Origin: DSOS01 sp035286585
GTDB lineage: Bacteria > Chloroflexota > Anaerolineae > Anaerolineales > UBA4823
Assembly (NCBI GenBank): GCA_035286585.1
Contig: DATEDC010000216.1
Coordinates: 1-42,408 of the forward strand
Direction: 5' to 3'
DNA length: 42,408 nucleotides
This document shows, one piece after another, positions 32,227-42,408 of the stretch; the first letter of the stretch is position 1; each line of letters begins with the position of its first letter. A model generated the notes under the pieces. The model searched no databases. It was not told the DNA's origin and saw nothing but the letters and a program-made list of their open reading frames with translations. The position numbers and the translations under genes were made by a program.

Positions 32227-34382
32227 TTCTGATCCTTGAAGGTATTCTTGCGCTTTGCAAATACCCTCGAAAGGGAATTGAATGTGCTGCCCGCCAGGAT
32301 GAAAAGGGCTGCCAGGGTTAGCCCGTAGCTGTAGGCATCCCAATATTTCCGGGCCAGAAGGGTGCGTGGCATGCCGTTTTCATAAGCCGCAGCGCCTGCC
32401 AACCCTATCACCATGCCATTCACCTGCTGGGGAACGCCCTCATAATATGGGCGCACCAGGGGTTCCGCCTGCGCACTGACCACCAATATCATGTTGGTGT
32501 CCCCCAGCGTCGGCTGCACCTGCTCGATCCAGACGCGCGCCGTTTCGGGGCGATCAGTGATAACTATAACAAAGGCAAAATCCGCCAGGGTTTGTACGTC
32601 AGCCAAAGGTGCAGCCTCCCAGACCTGTTCGCCATCCAATCCGTAGCGGATAACCCGGCGAGGGGCTTGGGCGAAGCTCAGCAACCCAGCCGGTCCGCCG
32701 GGGACATACCCAAAATTTGAATACTGGCTTGCGTACTGGTAAGCATGGCCTGCCGTGTTGTTCACGATTTTGATCAGCCGCTCGGCTTGCGCAGGGCCTG
32801 TTGGAGTGGAAGAAACAACCGCCAGGTAAGCCCCGCGGATCATTAAATGATCCACAATGGACGCCGAGGCCGCGTCCATCTCCCCTGAGAACCCAGGTTC
32901 ATAATCAACCGCTAATAGGACCGGCTCACTGACCATGACGTTATCGATCATCCTGCTGGCCTGGTTGGTTTCCCTGGATGGTAAGGGTAAATCGACGCTC
33001 TGGCTGCCGGTATAAATTGGCCAACCCACCGCAAACAAGAGCAGCAGAAAGATCACCACGCGCAAGACGTTCTGAGAGGAGATGCCAAAGCCCTTTTCGA
33101 TCGGAGCCGATACACCCTCATTGGATATTAATTCTTCAAACAGGCTGGCATGTTTGCGCTCGCTGTCAGATATTTGCAGCTTCATCGCATACGCGGCGGG
33201 CTTTTTAATCTGCGTGATTTCAGGCTCAATCGGCAAGACCCCGCGCAAGCCAGCCAATGGACCCCTGGATTCGACCTCCTGGTCGCTTTCTTCAGTAAAG
33301 GGCGCAGTCGGAGCCGCCGCCTCGACCGGGCGCATCGCCTCCAGCCAGCCGGGCAGTTCCCCCGGCGTCAGGCTGGCATCTATTTCCTCGAGCGGGGTTT
33401 CTTGCTCTTCGCTGTCATCCGCATCCGCCTCAGCCAGCCATTCCGGCATTTCACCGATATCCAGGCTAGCCTCTTCCTCATCGAGCGCAAATGGGGCGAC
33501 GGCCGGCACATCTTCAAGCGTAGTGGGCGTTTCTTGCCCCGCTTTGAGATCGATCTGGTCTGTTTGCAATGCTTCCCAATCGATCTTTTCCAATTCAGAT
33601 TCAACTTCCAGATCATCGCTGGAGGTCTCAATCCCTGCGGTTTCCTCCAGCTCGACCAGCCAATCGGGCGCTACGCCGGGTTCGCTTTCAGCAGCCTCCT
33701 CCGGTTCAGCCGAGGTGGTTGGTTCACTTTCGACGAAACTTTGCAGCCAATCGGGAATTTCTTCGCCGCTCTTGGGAAGCTGCTCAGCTGGCTCGATTTC
33801 TTCTTGCGAGGTGATCCCAATCTCTAAGTCCTGCTCTGCCCCCAACTCTTCTTCCTCGCCTAGTTCGCCCATCCCCCACAAATCGACGTCTTGAAAAGCC
33901 TCAATTTCAGCCTCGGAAAACGTTTCTTCCTCTTCCTGTTCCTGGATGCTCTTTCCGAGATCAGACAGCCAATCCGGGACGCTCGTCTCCTGAGATGCCT
34001 CCTCAGCCGACCATTCCGGGCTTTCGCTTGCGCTGCTTGCTTCAGCCTCCTCCCCGGATCCTCGCTCTGGCAGCAGTTTGCTCAGCCAATCCCCCTCTGC
34101 TGGCTCTCCTGGGTAGGATTCTTCGGGTTGCAGGGAAACATCCTCGGCGCTTTCATCCCCTTCCGGAAACTCAGCCTCAGCATCGAAGAGTTCGCCCTGC
34201 TCTTGCTCGCGCAGGGAGTCTAACCAATCCGTGACGGAACTCCGCTCGCGTTCTTCCGGTTCGTGAGTGTCTGCTGGTTCAAATGGACCGATCAGGGGCT
34301 TTAAGCGCGCCTCGCAGTACTGGCAGACATCCAGGTCATCGGGATTCGGCTTACCACACATTGGACAGCGAATTTCACCCAT
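32223..34382 (-). CDS. Zinc-ribbon membrane protein with acidic tail carrying repeated W-L motifs
   Basis: This 719-residue protein begins with a zinc ribbon (C6-x2-C9, C20-x2-C23). Residues 35-400 are highly acidic and probably disordered, with a recurring motif of PDWLxxL type: WL at 53, 99, 138, 212, 241, 315 and 346, plus DWE at 268. A transmembrane helix (~439-456) leads into a folded region (~475-685), and a second helix lies near 690-708 before a basic tail. The folded part would face outside if the zinc ribbon is cytoplasmic. The motifs may be docking sites. It is one base from the upstream stop and overlaps the downstream start. Function unknown. Confidence 0.78.
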   Translation of the reverse strand: MGEIRCPMCGKPNPDDLDVCQYCEARLKPLIGPFEPADTHEPEERERSSVTDWLDSLREQEQGELFDAEAEFPEGDESAEDVSLQPEESYPGEPAEGDWLSKLLPERGSGEEAEASSASESPEWSAEEASQETSVPDWLSDLGKSIQEQEEEETFSEAEIEAFQDVDLWGMGELGEEEELGAEQDLEIGITSQEEIEPAEQLPKSGEEIPDWLQSFVESEPTTSAEPEEAAESEPGVAPDWLVELEETAGIETSSDDLEVESELEKIDWEALQTDQIDLKAGQETPTTLEDVPAVAPFALDEEEASLDIGEMPEWLAEADADDSEEQETPLEEIDASLTPGELPGWLEAMRPVEAAAPTAPFTEESDQEVESRGPLAGLRGVLPIEPEITQIKKPAAYAMKLQISDSERKHASLFEELISNEGVSAPIEKGFGISSQNVLRVVIFLLLLFAVGWPIYTGSQSVDLPLPSRETNQASRMIDNVMVSEPVLLAVDYEPGFSGEMDAASASIVDHLMIRGAYLAVVSSTPTGPAQAERLIKIVNNTAGHAYQYASQYSNFGYVPGGPAGLLSFAQAPRRVIRYGLDGEQVWEAAPLADVQTLADFAFVIVITDRPETARVWIEQVQPTLGDTNMILVVSAQAEPLVRPYYEGVPQQVNGMVIGLAGAAAYENGMPRTLLARKYWDAYSYGLTLAALFILAGSTFNSLSRVFAKRKNTFKDQK

Positions 34383-34383
34383 T

Positions 34384-35013
34384 CTAGCCACCATAAGGGC
34401 GATCTGCGCCCATCAAAACCCGCAGCCCGGTTGCAATCGTACCCAATCCGATGCCGATGAGAATCCCCCGCGCCCCAGCCACGGCAGGAACCTGGGCGAT
34501 CAAGGCTCGCAAGCCATCTGGACCGTGCAGTCCCGGTATTTCAATCCCCATGATCGGCGCTGCGCCCAGCAGCATTACCAGCACAGTTGCCAGAAACAGC
34601 AGGGAAAACGGGTTCAACCGCCGCCATAACATCCGCACACAGGCAAAAGCCAGAACCACCGCCAGCAGCCCCATAAGGGAGCTCTCCACTGGCACCTGGA
34701 CATGGTTGAAAACCCATAAAGACAGGTCGCTCTTTGGTCCGAACAATGCGCCCAGCGCAAAGGTGAGTAAGAGCGAGCTGACCAGGATCATGCTGTACGC
34801 CCCATTTTTTTGCCTGCCCGAAACCCGGCGGAAATGCACGCTTAACAGGTTGATCACCCCAACCAACAAGGCTACCGCCGCCAGGATCAGCGCCCACTCG
34901 AGCAAGACCTGCTGCACGATTGCCAGAACCGGGATCTCGATGAAATATCCGAGCAGTACAACGACGCCTACACCAATGACGATGGATACAGAAAGGGGGA
35001 TTTTCAGCCTCAT
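34384..35013 (-). CDS. Polytopic membrane protein of the envelope operon
   Basis: The 209-residue protein has about six hydrophobic helices (for instance SIVIGVGVVVLLGYF, LILAAVALLVGVINLL, SSLLLTFALGALF and LVMLLGAAPIMGI). Between helices two and three lies a basic loop (HFRRVSGRQKNG), which by the positive-inside rule should be cytoplasmic. No family motif is recognised. Its ATG overlaps the stop of the DUF6754-like gene as ATGA, and its TAG is one base before the zinc-ribbon gene's ATG. This is the second of two multi-pass proteins in the operon. Confidence 0.75.
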   Translation of the reverse strand: MRLKIPLSVSIVIGVGVVVLLGYFIEIPVLAIVQQVLLEWALILAAVALLVGVINLLSVHFRRVSGRQKNGAYSMILVSSLLLTFALGALFGPKSDLSLWVFNHVQVPVESSLMGLLAVVLAFACVRMLWRRLNPFSLLFLATVLVMLLGAAPIMGIEIPGLHGPDGLRALIAQVPAVAGARGILIGIGLGTIATGLRVLMGADRPYGG

Positions 35014-35774
35014 AGGAATCCCAAAAACTTCAGCCCCGCTCCAATAATGATCGCCAGAACCAAAATCCAGCGCAGTATATCCTGGGCGCGCAAACTGGCC
35101 AGGTGCATGGGTCCTGCCTTAAGATAGGCGCCAGCGGCATAGAGTTCCTCCCCGATTAAAGGCTGCTCGGCAGTGGCGTATATAACCGCTTGTGCGGGCA
35201 GGCTGTCACTGCCTGCCAGCACAAGCACATCGTTCTGTCCGGCTGCATCTGTCAGTAAGGCAACCTCGCTGCCAAAGTGCCCGGCGAATACTGTGGCAGC
35301 AAGCTGCGCGTCATAAAATATCGGCAGAGTTCCGGCTGCGTAACCCATGGGAGTTAAACCGCTTAGCTGCCCAAAGGCAGGATCGTATTGACTTTCTACG
35401 CCGATGGTTTTAAAGGTTTTTCGCAAAGTGTCCTGGCTGAGTATCGCCAGCGTTCCATCGCCGCTGGTGGCTATTGGTGGGCGGTCGCTCACCGAGGCGA
35501 CACGCGCGAATCGCTCCAAAACCGTGAACCCGATCACAGCAGAGGCGCCTTCCACTCCGCTGATTCCTCCCCGTCCCAGGGTGAGATGCAGGCGTTTGCC
35601 CGCTTCAACCGCCAGGCCGATTACTTGTCGCAGGCGGTCGAAAGCAGGGATCTCGCGAGTGGGCTGGTACGCCTTTTTGCGCCCGCTGAGAGCAAAAAAG
35701 ATCATCAACCCTAAAAATAACAGCACGAAAAGTATAGCGGGGATGTCGCTGCTGGCGAGGTTTTCAAAGCTCAA
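35010..35774 (-). CDS. DUF6754-like membrane-anchored protein
   Basis: The 254-residue protein has an N-terminal transmembrane helix (~13-30), a soluble alpha/beta domain, and a C-terminal helix (~235-252). Segments such as GKRLHLTLGRGG near residue 60, VSDRPPIATSGDGTLAILSQDTLR, LTPMGYAAGTLP and LAGSDSLPAQAV resemble the DUF6754 family as I remember it. The repeated small-residue turns suggest a binding fold, but no catalytic set is evident. The start codon is a TTG at 35774 overlapping the upstream stop as TTGA. Function unknown; it is the second gene of the operon. Confidence 0.75.
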   Translation of the reverse strand: MSFENLASSDIPAILFVLLFLGLMIFFALSGRKKAYQPTREIPAFDRLRQVIGLAVEAGKRLHLTLGRGGISGVEGASAVIGFTVLERFARVASVSDRPPIATSGDGTLAILSQDTLRKTFKTIGVESQYDPAFGQLSGLTPMGYAAGTLPIFYDAQLAATVFAGHFGSEVALLTDAAGQNDVLVLAGSDSLPAQAVIYATAEQPLIGEELYAAGAYLKAGPMHLASLRAQDILRWILVLAIIIGAGLKFLGFL

Positions 35775-36025
35775 GAGTCTGTCTCCCCAAGAAGATAACG
35801 CGTGAACCTGCGGGTTTGCTCGGGTTCTTCGAGCATGTCAGCCAGCGCTTGCAGGTGGCGTCCCGGGACGAAAGTCCCCAGGATGGGCTGGCTGATATAA
35901 ATCGCCTGCGCGCCGATCGTCGCAAGTGGGCCCGCTGCCTCGAGAAACGAGGCCACCCAGTTGTTTAACCCCCAGGAGTGCAACCTTGCCGCCCAATTGC
36001 GCCATATATACGGGTTTTCAACCAT
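35771..36025 (-). CDS. Small hydrophobic protein, first gene of the envelope operon
   Basis: The 84-residue protein has an aromatic N-terminus (NPYIWRNWAARLHSWGL), a hydrophobic middle (~30-55, containing GPLATIGAQAIYISQPIL) and a charged C-terminus (LEEPEQTRRFTRYLLGE). I do not recognise a family. The ATG at 36025 lies six bases after an extended -10 box, which rules out an in-frame start at 36043. The stop overlaps the TTG of the DUF6754-like gene, so the whole operon is translationally chained from here. Confidence 0.7.
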   Translation of the reverse strand: MVENPYIWRNWAARLHSWGLNNWVASFLEAAGPLATIGAQAIYISQPILGTFVPGRHLQALADMLEEPEQTRRFTRYLLGETDS

Positions 36026-36031
36026 GATCGA

Positions 36032-36040
36032 AGTATAGCA
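36032..36040 (-). promoter_or_regulatory. Extended -10 promoter of the envelope operon
   Basis: On the minus strand TGCTATACT ends six bases before the ATG at 36025. It fits TGnTAnnnT and predicts a leaderless first gene. No other promoter is obvious upstream of genes two to seven. Confidence 0.6.
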
Positions 36041-36201
36041 CAAATTTGAACATTCTCATGTTTAAGCAAAATACGTGGAACATGCCATGATTTTATAACC
36101 TTCGCAGGCTATGGTCAAGAGAGTTTCCGCTCACCTTACGTATGTGTCAAGCTCGCTTGAAACGATGTGGCCGAACCCAATCATACTTTTTATGTCCGAG
36201 A

Positions 36202-36215
36202 TGTGACAGTTCACA
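36202..36215. promoter_or_regulatory. TGTGA-N4-TCACA inverted repeat upstream of nifJ
   Basis: TGTGA (36202-36206) and TCACA (36211-36215) are perfect inverted arms around CAGT, like a CRP/FNR-superfamily operator but with a four-base centre. A second weaker palindrome, TGTGT-AA-ACACA, lies at 36286-36297. The 340-base spacer between the envelope operon and nifJ otherwise shows a direct repeat of TTTTTATGTC and one small frame. Confidence 0.4.
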
Positions 36216-36224
36216 GGATTTTTT

Positions 36225-36362
36225 ATGTCTAAAATAACTTATGAAAACCTGAAAGCAGGGCTAAACTTACAATGGTTCATTGAAGTGTGTAAACACAATA
36301 CCACGGGTAAATATACACGCTCTCACCGAGCGTTGAATTACCGCAAGAATGGAGTAAAGTAA
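36225..36362 (+). CDS. 45-residue frame directly upstream of nifJ, possible small protein or transposase remnant
   Basis: The frame runs ATG to TAA, ending three bases before the nifJ ATG. The product is basic at its end (SHRALNYRKNGVK). No Shine-Dalgarno sequence precedes it. The HRALNYR string resembles the C-terminal HRALGYR region of integrase-core transposases, so it may be a decayed fragment; it could also be a leader peptide of nifJ. I would not annotate it firmly as a gene. Confidence 0.3.
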   Translation: MSKITYENLKAGLNLQWFIEVCKHNTTGKYTRSHRALNYRKNGVK

Positions 36363-36365
36363 ATA

Positions 36366-39989
<3,624 letters not shown>

Positions 39990-39997
39990 GGACTCAC

Positions 39998-40987
39998 ATG
40001 GTTGACATACAAACAACCTATCTTGGCATGCGGCTGAAAAACCCCCTGGTAGCTTCGGCCTCACCTTTATCTAAAAACGTAGAGACCGTGGTCGAGCTGG
40101 AAAAAGCAGGCATCTCAGCAGTGGTAATGTACTCTTTATTCGAGGAACAGATTATCCAGGAGAGCTTGAAACTGGACAACGACCTCTCCCGCGGGACGTA
40201 CTCCTACGCAGAAGCGCTGGAATATCTGCCAGATTACGGAATGTACAGTATTGGACCAGAACGCTACCTCGAAAATTTGATCAGGATCAAACAAGCCGTA
40301 AGTATCCCTGTGATTGGCAGCTTGAACGGCATCTCTACAGGCGGCTGGATAGACTATGCTCGGAGAATCGAAGGCGCCGGCGCAGACGCCCTGGAACTCA
40401 ACCTCTACGAGCTGGCAACCGATCTTTCTCTGATCAGCAGCGAGCTGGAAGAGAGGCACATCCAACTGGTGCAGGATATACGGCGTAAGGTGAAAATCCC
40501 CCTGGCTGTCAAGCTGAGCCCGTTTTATACCGCACTGCCCAACTTCGCCAGCCGTCTAGTAGAAGCCGGAGCCGATGGGTTGGTGCTGTTCAACCGTTTT
40601 TATCAGCCAGATTTTGACCTGGAAGAGCTTGAAGTAGTTCCCAACCTGGTGCTCAGCAATTCGCATGAGCTGCGCTTGCCCTTGCGCTGGATTGCCATCC
40701 TGTTCGGGCGCCTACAAGCCGACTTTGCGCTAACCAGTGGCGTGCATAACGGCCTGGACGCCCTGAAAGCCATCATGGCTGGGGCAAGTGTAACCATGCT
40801 GACCTCTGAGCTCCTGAAGAATGGCGTCGGCCGCGTTTCAGAGATCCTCTCTGAGATGGAGACCTGGATGGTCGAGCGCGAATACGAATCGATCAACCAG
40901 ATGAAAGGCAGCATGAGTCAAAAATCCGTCGCCGAGCCGGCCGCGTTTGAGCGGGCTAATTACATGAAAGTGCTGAGTTCCTACTGA
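39998..40987 (+). CDS. Dihydroorotate dehydrogenase-like flavoprotein
   Basis: The 329-residue TIM-barrel protein of the dihydroorotate dehydrogenase-like group begins TTYLGMRLKNPLVASASPLS and shows barrel strands such as VIGSLNG, DALELNLY, PLAVKLSPF, ADGLVLFNRF and an FMN-phosphate-site-like LTSGVHNG near residue 243. It is encoded directly after nifJ, an association seen in other anaerobes, so it probably serves that metabolism rather than pyrimidine synthesis; this is inference. GAGG lies six bases before the ATG at 39998 and overlaps the nifJ stop codon. An ATG at 39986 that overlaps nifJ as ATGA is the alternative. Confidence 0.87.
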   Translation: MVDIQTTYLGMRLKNPLVASASPLSKNVETVVELEKAGISAVVMYSLFEEQIIQESLKLDNDLSRGTYSYAEALEYLPDYGMYSIGPERYLENLIRIKQAVSIPVIGSLNGISTGGWIDYARRIEGAGADALELNLYELATDLSLISSELEERHIQLVQDIRRKVKIPLAVKLSPFYTALPNFASRLVEAGADGLVLFNRFYQPDFDLEELEVVPNLVLSNSHELRLPLRWIAILFGRLQADFALTSGVHNGLDALKAIMAGASVTMLTSELLKNGVGRVSEILSEMETWMVEREYESINQMKGSMSQKSVAEPAAFERANYMKVLSSY

Positions 40988-41000
40988 GGGCGATTGCATG

Positions 41001-41038
41001 AAAAAACAGGTGGGGTGCCTAGCGGCACCCCACCTGTT
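41001..41038 (-). terminator. Intrinsic terminator of the rpsU-infA transcript
   Basis: A perfect stem of at least 13 base pairs (CAGGTGGGGTGCC with its complement, four-base loop) is followed on the minus strand by six T residues. Its rightward side has no T run, so it mainly serves the leftward operon, although it may also block the converging nifJ transcript. Confidence 0.85.
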
Positions 41039-41087
41039 GATTAAAGCAGATGAGTCCGGAGCAGTGGAATCAGCCCATCAAAAGCAA

Positions 41088-41345
41088 TTACTGTTCTGTT
41101 TCAGAGGATGGAACTTGAGCGTGTTTCTTGTGCCGGTAAACGATCCGGCCGCGGGTTAAATCGTAAGGGGACACCTCAACTCGCACCCGATCGCCCAATA
41201 GAATGCGGATATAGTACTTGCGCATTTTTCCAGAGAGGTAAGCAAGCACCTCGTGACCGTTATCCAGGCGCACTTTAAACTGCGTTCCTGGCAGGGCTTC
41301 GACGACATTGCCTTCCACCTGGATTTTTCCTTCGTCCTTTGCCAT
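41088..41345 (-). CDS. infA: Translation initiation factor IF-1
   Basis: The 85-residue OB-fold protein occupies the ribosomal A site with IF-2 and IF-3 during initiation. Family blocks are KIQVEGNVVEALPGTQFKV, an SGKMRKYYIRILLGD segment and DRVRVEVSPYDLTRGRI. The tail (HKKHAQVPSSETEQ) extends about a dozen residues past the common 72-residue length. GGAGG lies five bases before the ATG; the frame's earlier GTG overlaps that site. It follows rpsU by 50 bases. Confidence 0.96.
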   Translation of the reverse strand: MAKDEGKIQVEGNVVEALPGTQFKVRLDNGHEVLAYLSGKMRKYYIRILLGDRVRVEVSPYDLTRGRIVYRHKKHAQVPSSETEQ

Positions 41346-41395
41346 TTTCACCTCCGGATACTGCAGAGCCTCGTCAGCTAACGAAGCCTTATTTC

Positions 41396-41593
41396 TTACT
41401 CTGTTTCAGTTACCTGGCGCCGGCGGATCCTCCGCATGGATTTCTTCTTCTGGATTCTACGCAATTCACTCTTGGATACAAACCAACGCTTCCGGCGCAC
41501 AGTGCTTAAAATGCCGCTTTTAGCAACTTTTTTGCGAAAGCGCTTGAGCAACTGGTCCTGCGATTCGTTCTGGCGTAAATTTACTGTCGTCAA
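41396..41593 (-). CDS. rpsU: Ribosomal protein S21
   Basis: The 65-residue basic protein of the 30S subunit shows the S21 pattern: TTVNLRQNESQDQLLKRFRKK, then a Lys/Arg-rich tail (KKKSMRRIRRRQ). The start is probably the TTG at 41593, because GGAGG lies eight bases before it and the upstream GTG (41602) is part of that ribosome binding site. Its position between an rRNA operon and infA fits co-regulated ribosome components. Confidence 0.93.
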   Translation of the reverse strand: MTTVNLRQNESQDQLLKRFRKKVAKSGILSTVRRKRWFVSKSELRRIQKKKSMRRIRRRQVTETE

Positions 41594-41661
41594 CTTCTTC
41601 ACCTCCTTTCCTTGTGAACTGGTCTGGATAAGCCAATCACGCGGGCGGGCTCATATACATT

Positions 41662-41699
41662 AAAAAAAGCTCGGTGCGCGCTGATGGACGCAACCGAGC
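41662..41699 (-). terminator. Intrinsic terminator or attenuator between the leader promoter and rpsU
   Basis: GCTCGGT and ACCGAGC form a seven-base-pair stem with a 17-base loop, followed on the minus strand by seven T residues. It lies about 69 bases ahead of the rpsU start and downstream of a consensus promoter, so rpsU transcription must read through it. Confidence 0.75.
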
Positions 41700-41806
41700 C
41701 GGATGAGTAATTTTCAGAATTGAACTCATAATAACTCGATACGCTCTCTCCTTAAGTGCCACGCGCGAAGCAATACAGGGTAAAGAGCAAGCCCACGAAC
41801 GCTGCT
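41662..41806 (-). ncRNA. Predicted ~145-base leader RNA upstream of rpsU
   Basis: From the predicted start near 41806 to the T run at 41662 the transcript would be about 145 bases. It contains a second hairpin (ATGAGT near 41729 pairing with ACTCAT near 41703) ahead of the terminator stem. A 30-codon frame (ATG at 41729, stop at 41637) overlaps the terminator, but its GGAG lies 16 or more bases upstream, too far for normal initiation. It may be an attenuation leader or an independent small RNA. Confidence 0.45.
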
Positions 41807-41812
41807 GGAACT

Positions 41813-41841
41813 ATTATAACAGGCAGAAGATGAGTTGTCAA
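41813..41841 (-). promoter_or_regulatory. Perfect-consensus promoter of the rpsU-infA leader
   Basis: On the minus strand TTGACA (41836-41841), a 17-base spacer and TATAAT (41813-41818) match the vegetative consensus at all 12 positions. It lies immediately after the 5S rRNA gene. Confidence 0.88.
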
Positions 41842-41854
41842 TTAATAGAAAAAG

Positions 41855-41976
41855 CCTCTTGGCAACGACCTACTCTCCCGGGGGGTCGCCCCCCAAGTAC
41901 CATCGGCGCTGACGGGCTTAACTACCGGGTTCGGAATGGGACCGGGTGTGCCCCCGCCGCTCTAATCACCAAGAGG
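41855..41976 (-). rRNA. rrf: 5S ribosomal RNA
   Basis: The minus strand contains the 5S core landmarks, including CCGAACCCGG and the late GGGAGAGTAGGTCG segment, closed by a terminal helix (CCTCTTGG with CCAAGAGG). The 3' side of that helix is followed by TTTTT, so it may double as the rRNA operon terminator. End points are estimated to within a few bases. Confidence 0.93.
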
Positions 41977-42045
41977 CTTTATCTCAATTATTAATTATCA
42001 ACTGAATCCACGCGGCTGAGAAAAGTTTCGAGTTCTCCGCACCAC

Positions 42046-42408
<363 letters not shown>

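Noticed and set aside
33082..33894. Long serine-rich rightward frame (270 residues)
   Set aside because: It is the antisense of the acidic, Glu/Asp-rich tail of the zinc-ribbon protein; such composition opens the reverse frame. No ribosome binding site or family match.
36060..36365. Complete insertion sequence upstream of nifJ
   Set aside because: Only a short direct repeat and a weak transposase-like string are present; no transposase catalytic domain and no matched terminal inverted repeats.
41001..41038. Hairpin as terminator of the rightward nifJ operon
   Set aside because: The T run lies on the leftward side only; it fits the rpsU-infA transcript better.
41637..41729. 30-residue leader peptide upstream of rpsU
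   Set aside because: The GGAG sequence is 16 or more bases from the ATG and the frame runs through the terminator; kept only as a possibility inside the leader RNA entry.

Overview
The window looks like a chromosomal stretch from a Chloroflexota bacterium, most likely class Anaerolineae. This is inferred from the family mix: a GAF/PAS-rich soluble hybrid kinase, a DUF6754-type protein beside a MutL-like ASKHA protein, bacterial Elp3, anaerobic pyruvate:ferredoxin oxidoreductase and an LPNTG-type surface anchor. No 16S gene is present to confirm it. I see no phage, no complete insertion sequence, no CRISPR array and no tRNA. Most of the window is tightly packed core genome.

Layout. Bases 1-7.7 kb hold housekeeping genes: a partial membrane protein coupled to rdgB, divergent yceD-rpoD behind a near-consensus promoter with an AT-rich upstream tract, metG, a CinA-type amidohydrolase with an extra C-terminal domain, uvrC, and an unannotated 41-residue membrane microprotein. 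From 7.7 to 18.5 kb a leftward block carries a 1,808-residue hybrid histidine kinase (six GAF, three PAS), a long eukaryote-like formate-THF ligase, a tandem universal stress protein coupled to a half-size ChrA protein, and Elp3. Divergent from elp3 is a methyltransferase resembling Trm9, which in eukaryotes acts on the product of Elongator. Then come a metallophosphoesterase, a DUF4349 lipoprotein, rsmG, MOSC, recF, def, a cNMP-binding/double-PH membrane protein and a phosphohexomutase.

From 36.0 down to 28.0 kb runs a leftward operon of seven or eight genes, several joined by 4-base stop/start overlaps: a small hydrophobic protein, a DUF6754-like protein, two polytopic membrane proteins, a zinc-ribbon protein with eight W-L motifs in an acidic tail, a MutL/GlmL-like ASKHA ATPase without any glutamate mutase, a KOW-tailed protein and an LPNTG-anchored protein. 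It looks like an envelope complex of unknown function and is the best candidate here for an undescribed system.

Rightward nifJ and a dihydroorotate-dehydrogenase-like gene follow. The right end holds, leftward, the 3' end of 23S rRNA, 5S rRNA, a perfect-consensus promoter, a terminated leader RNA, and rpsU-infA.

A regulatory theme is visible: at least seven genes have a -10 box, often an extended TGnTAnnnT, only 6-8 bases (10 for elp3) before the start codon. This predicts leaderless or nearly leaderless mRNAs.
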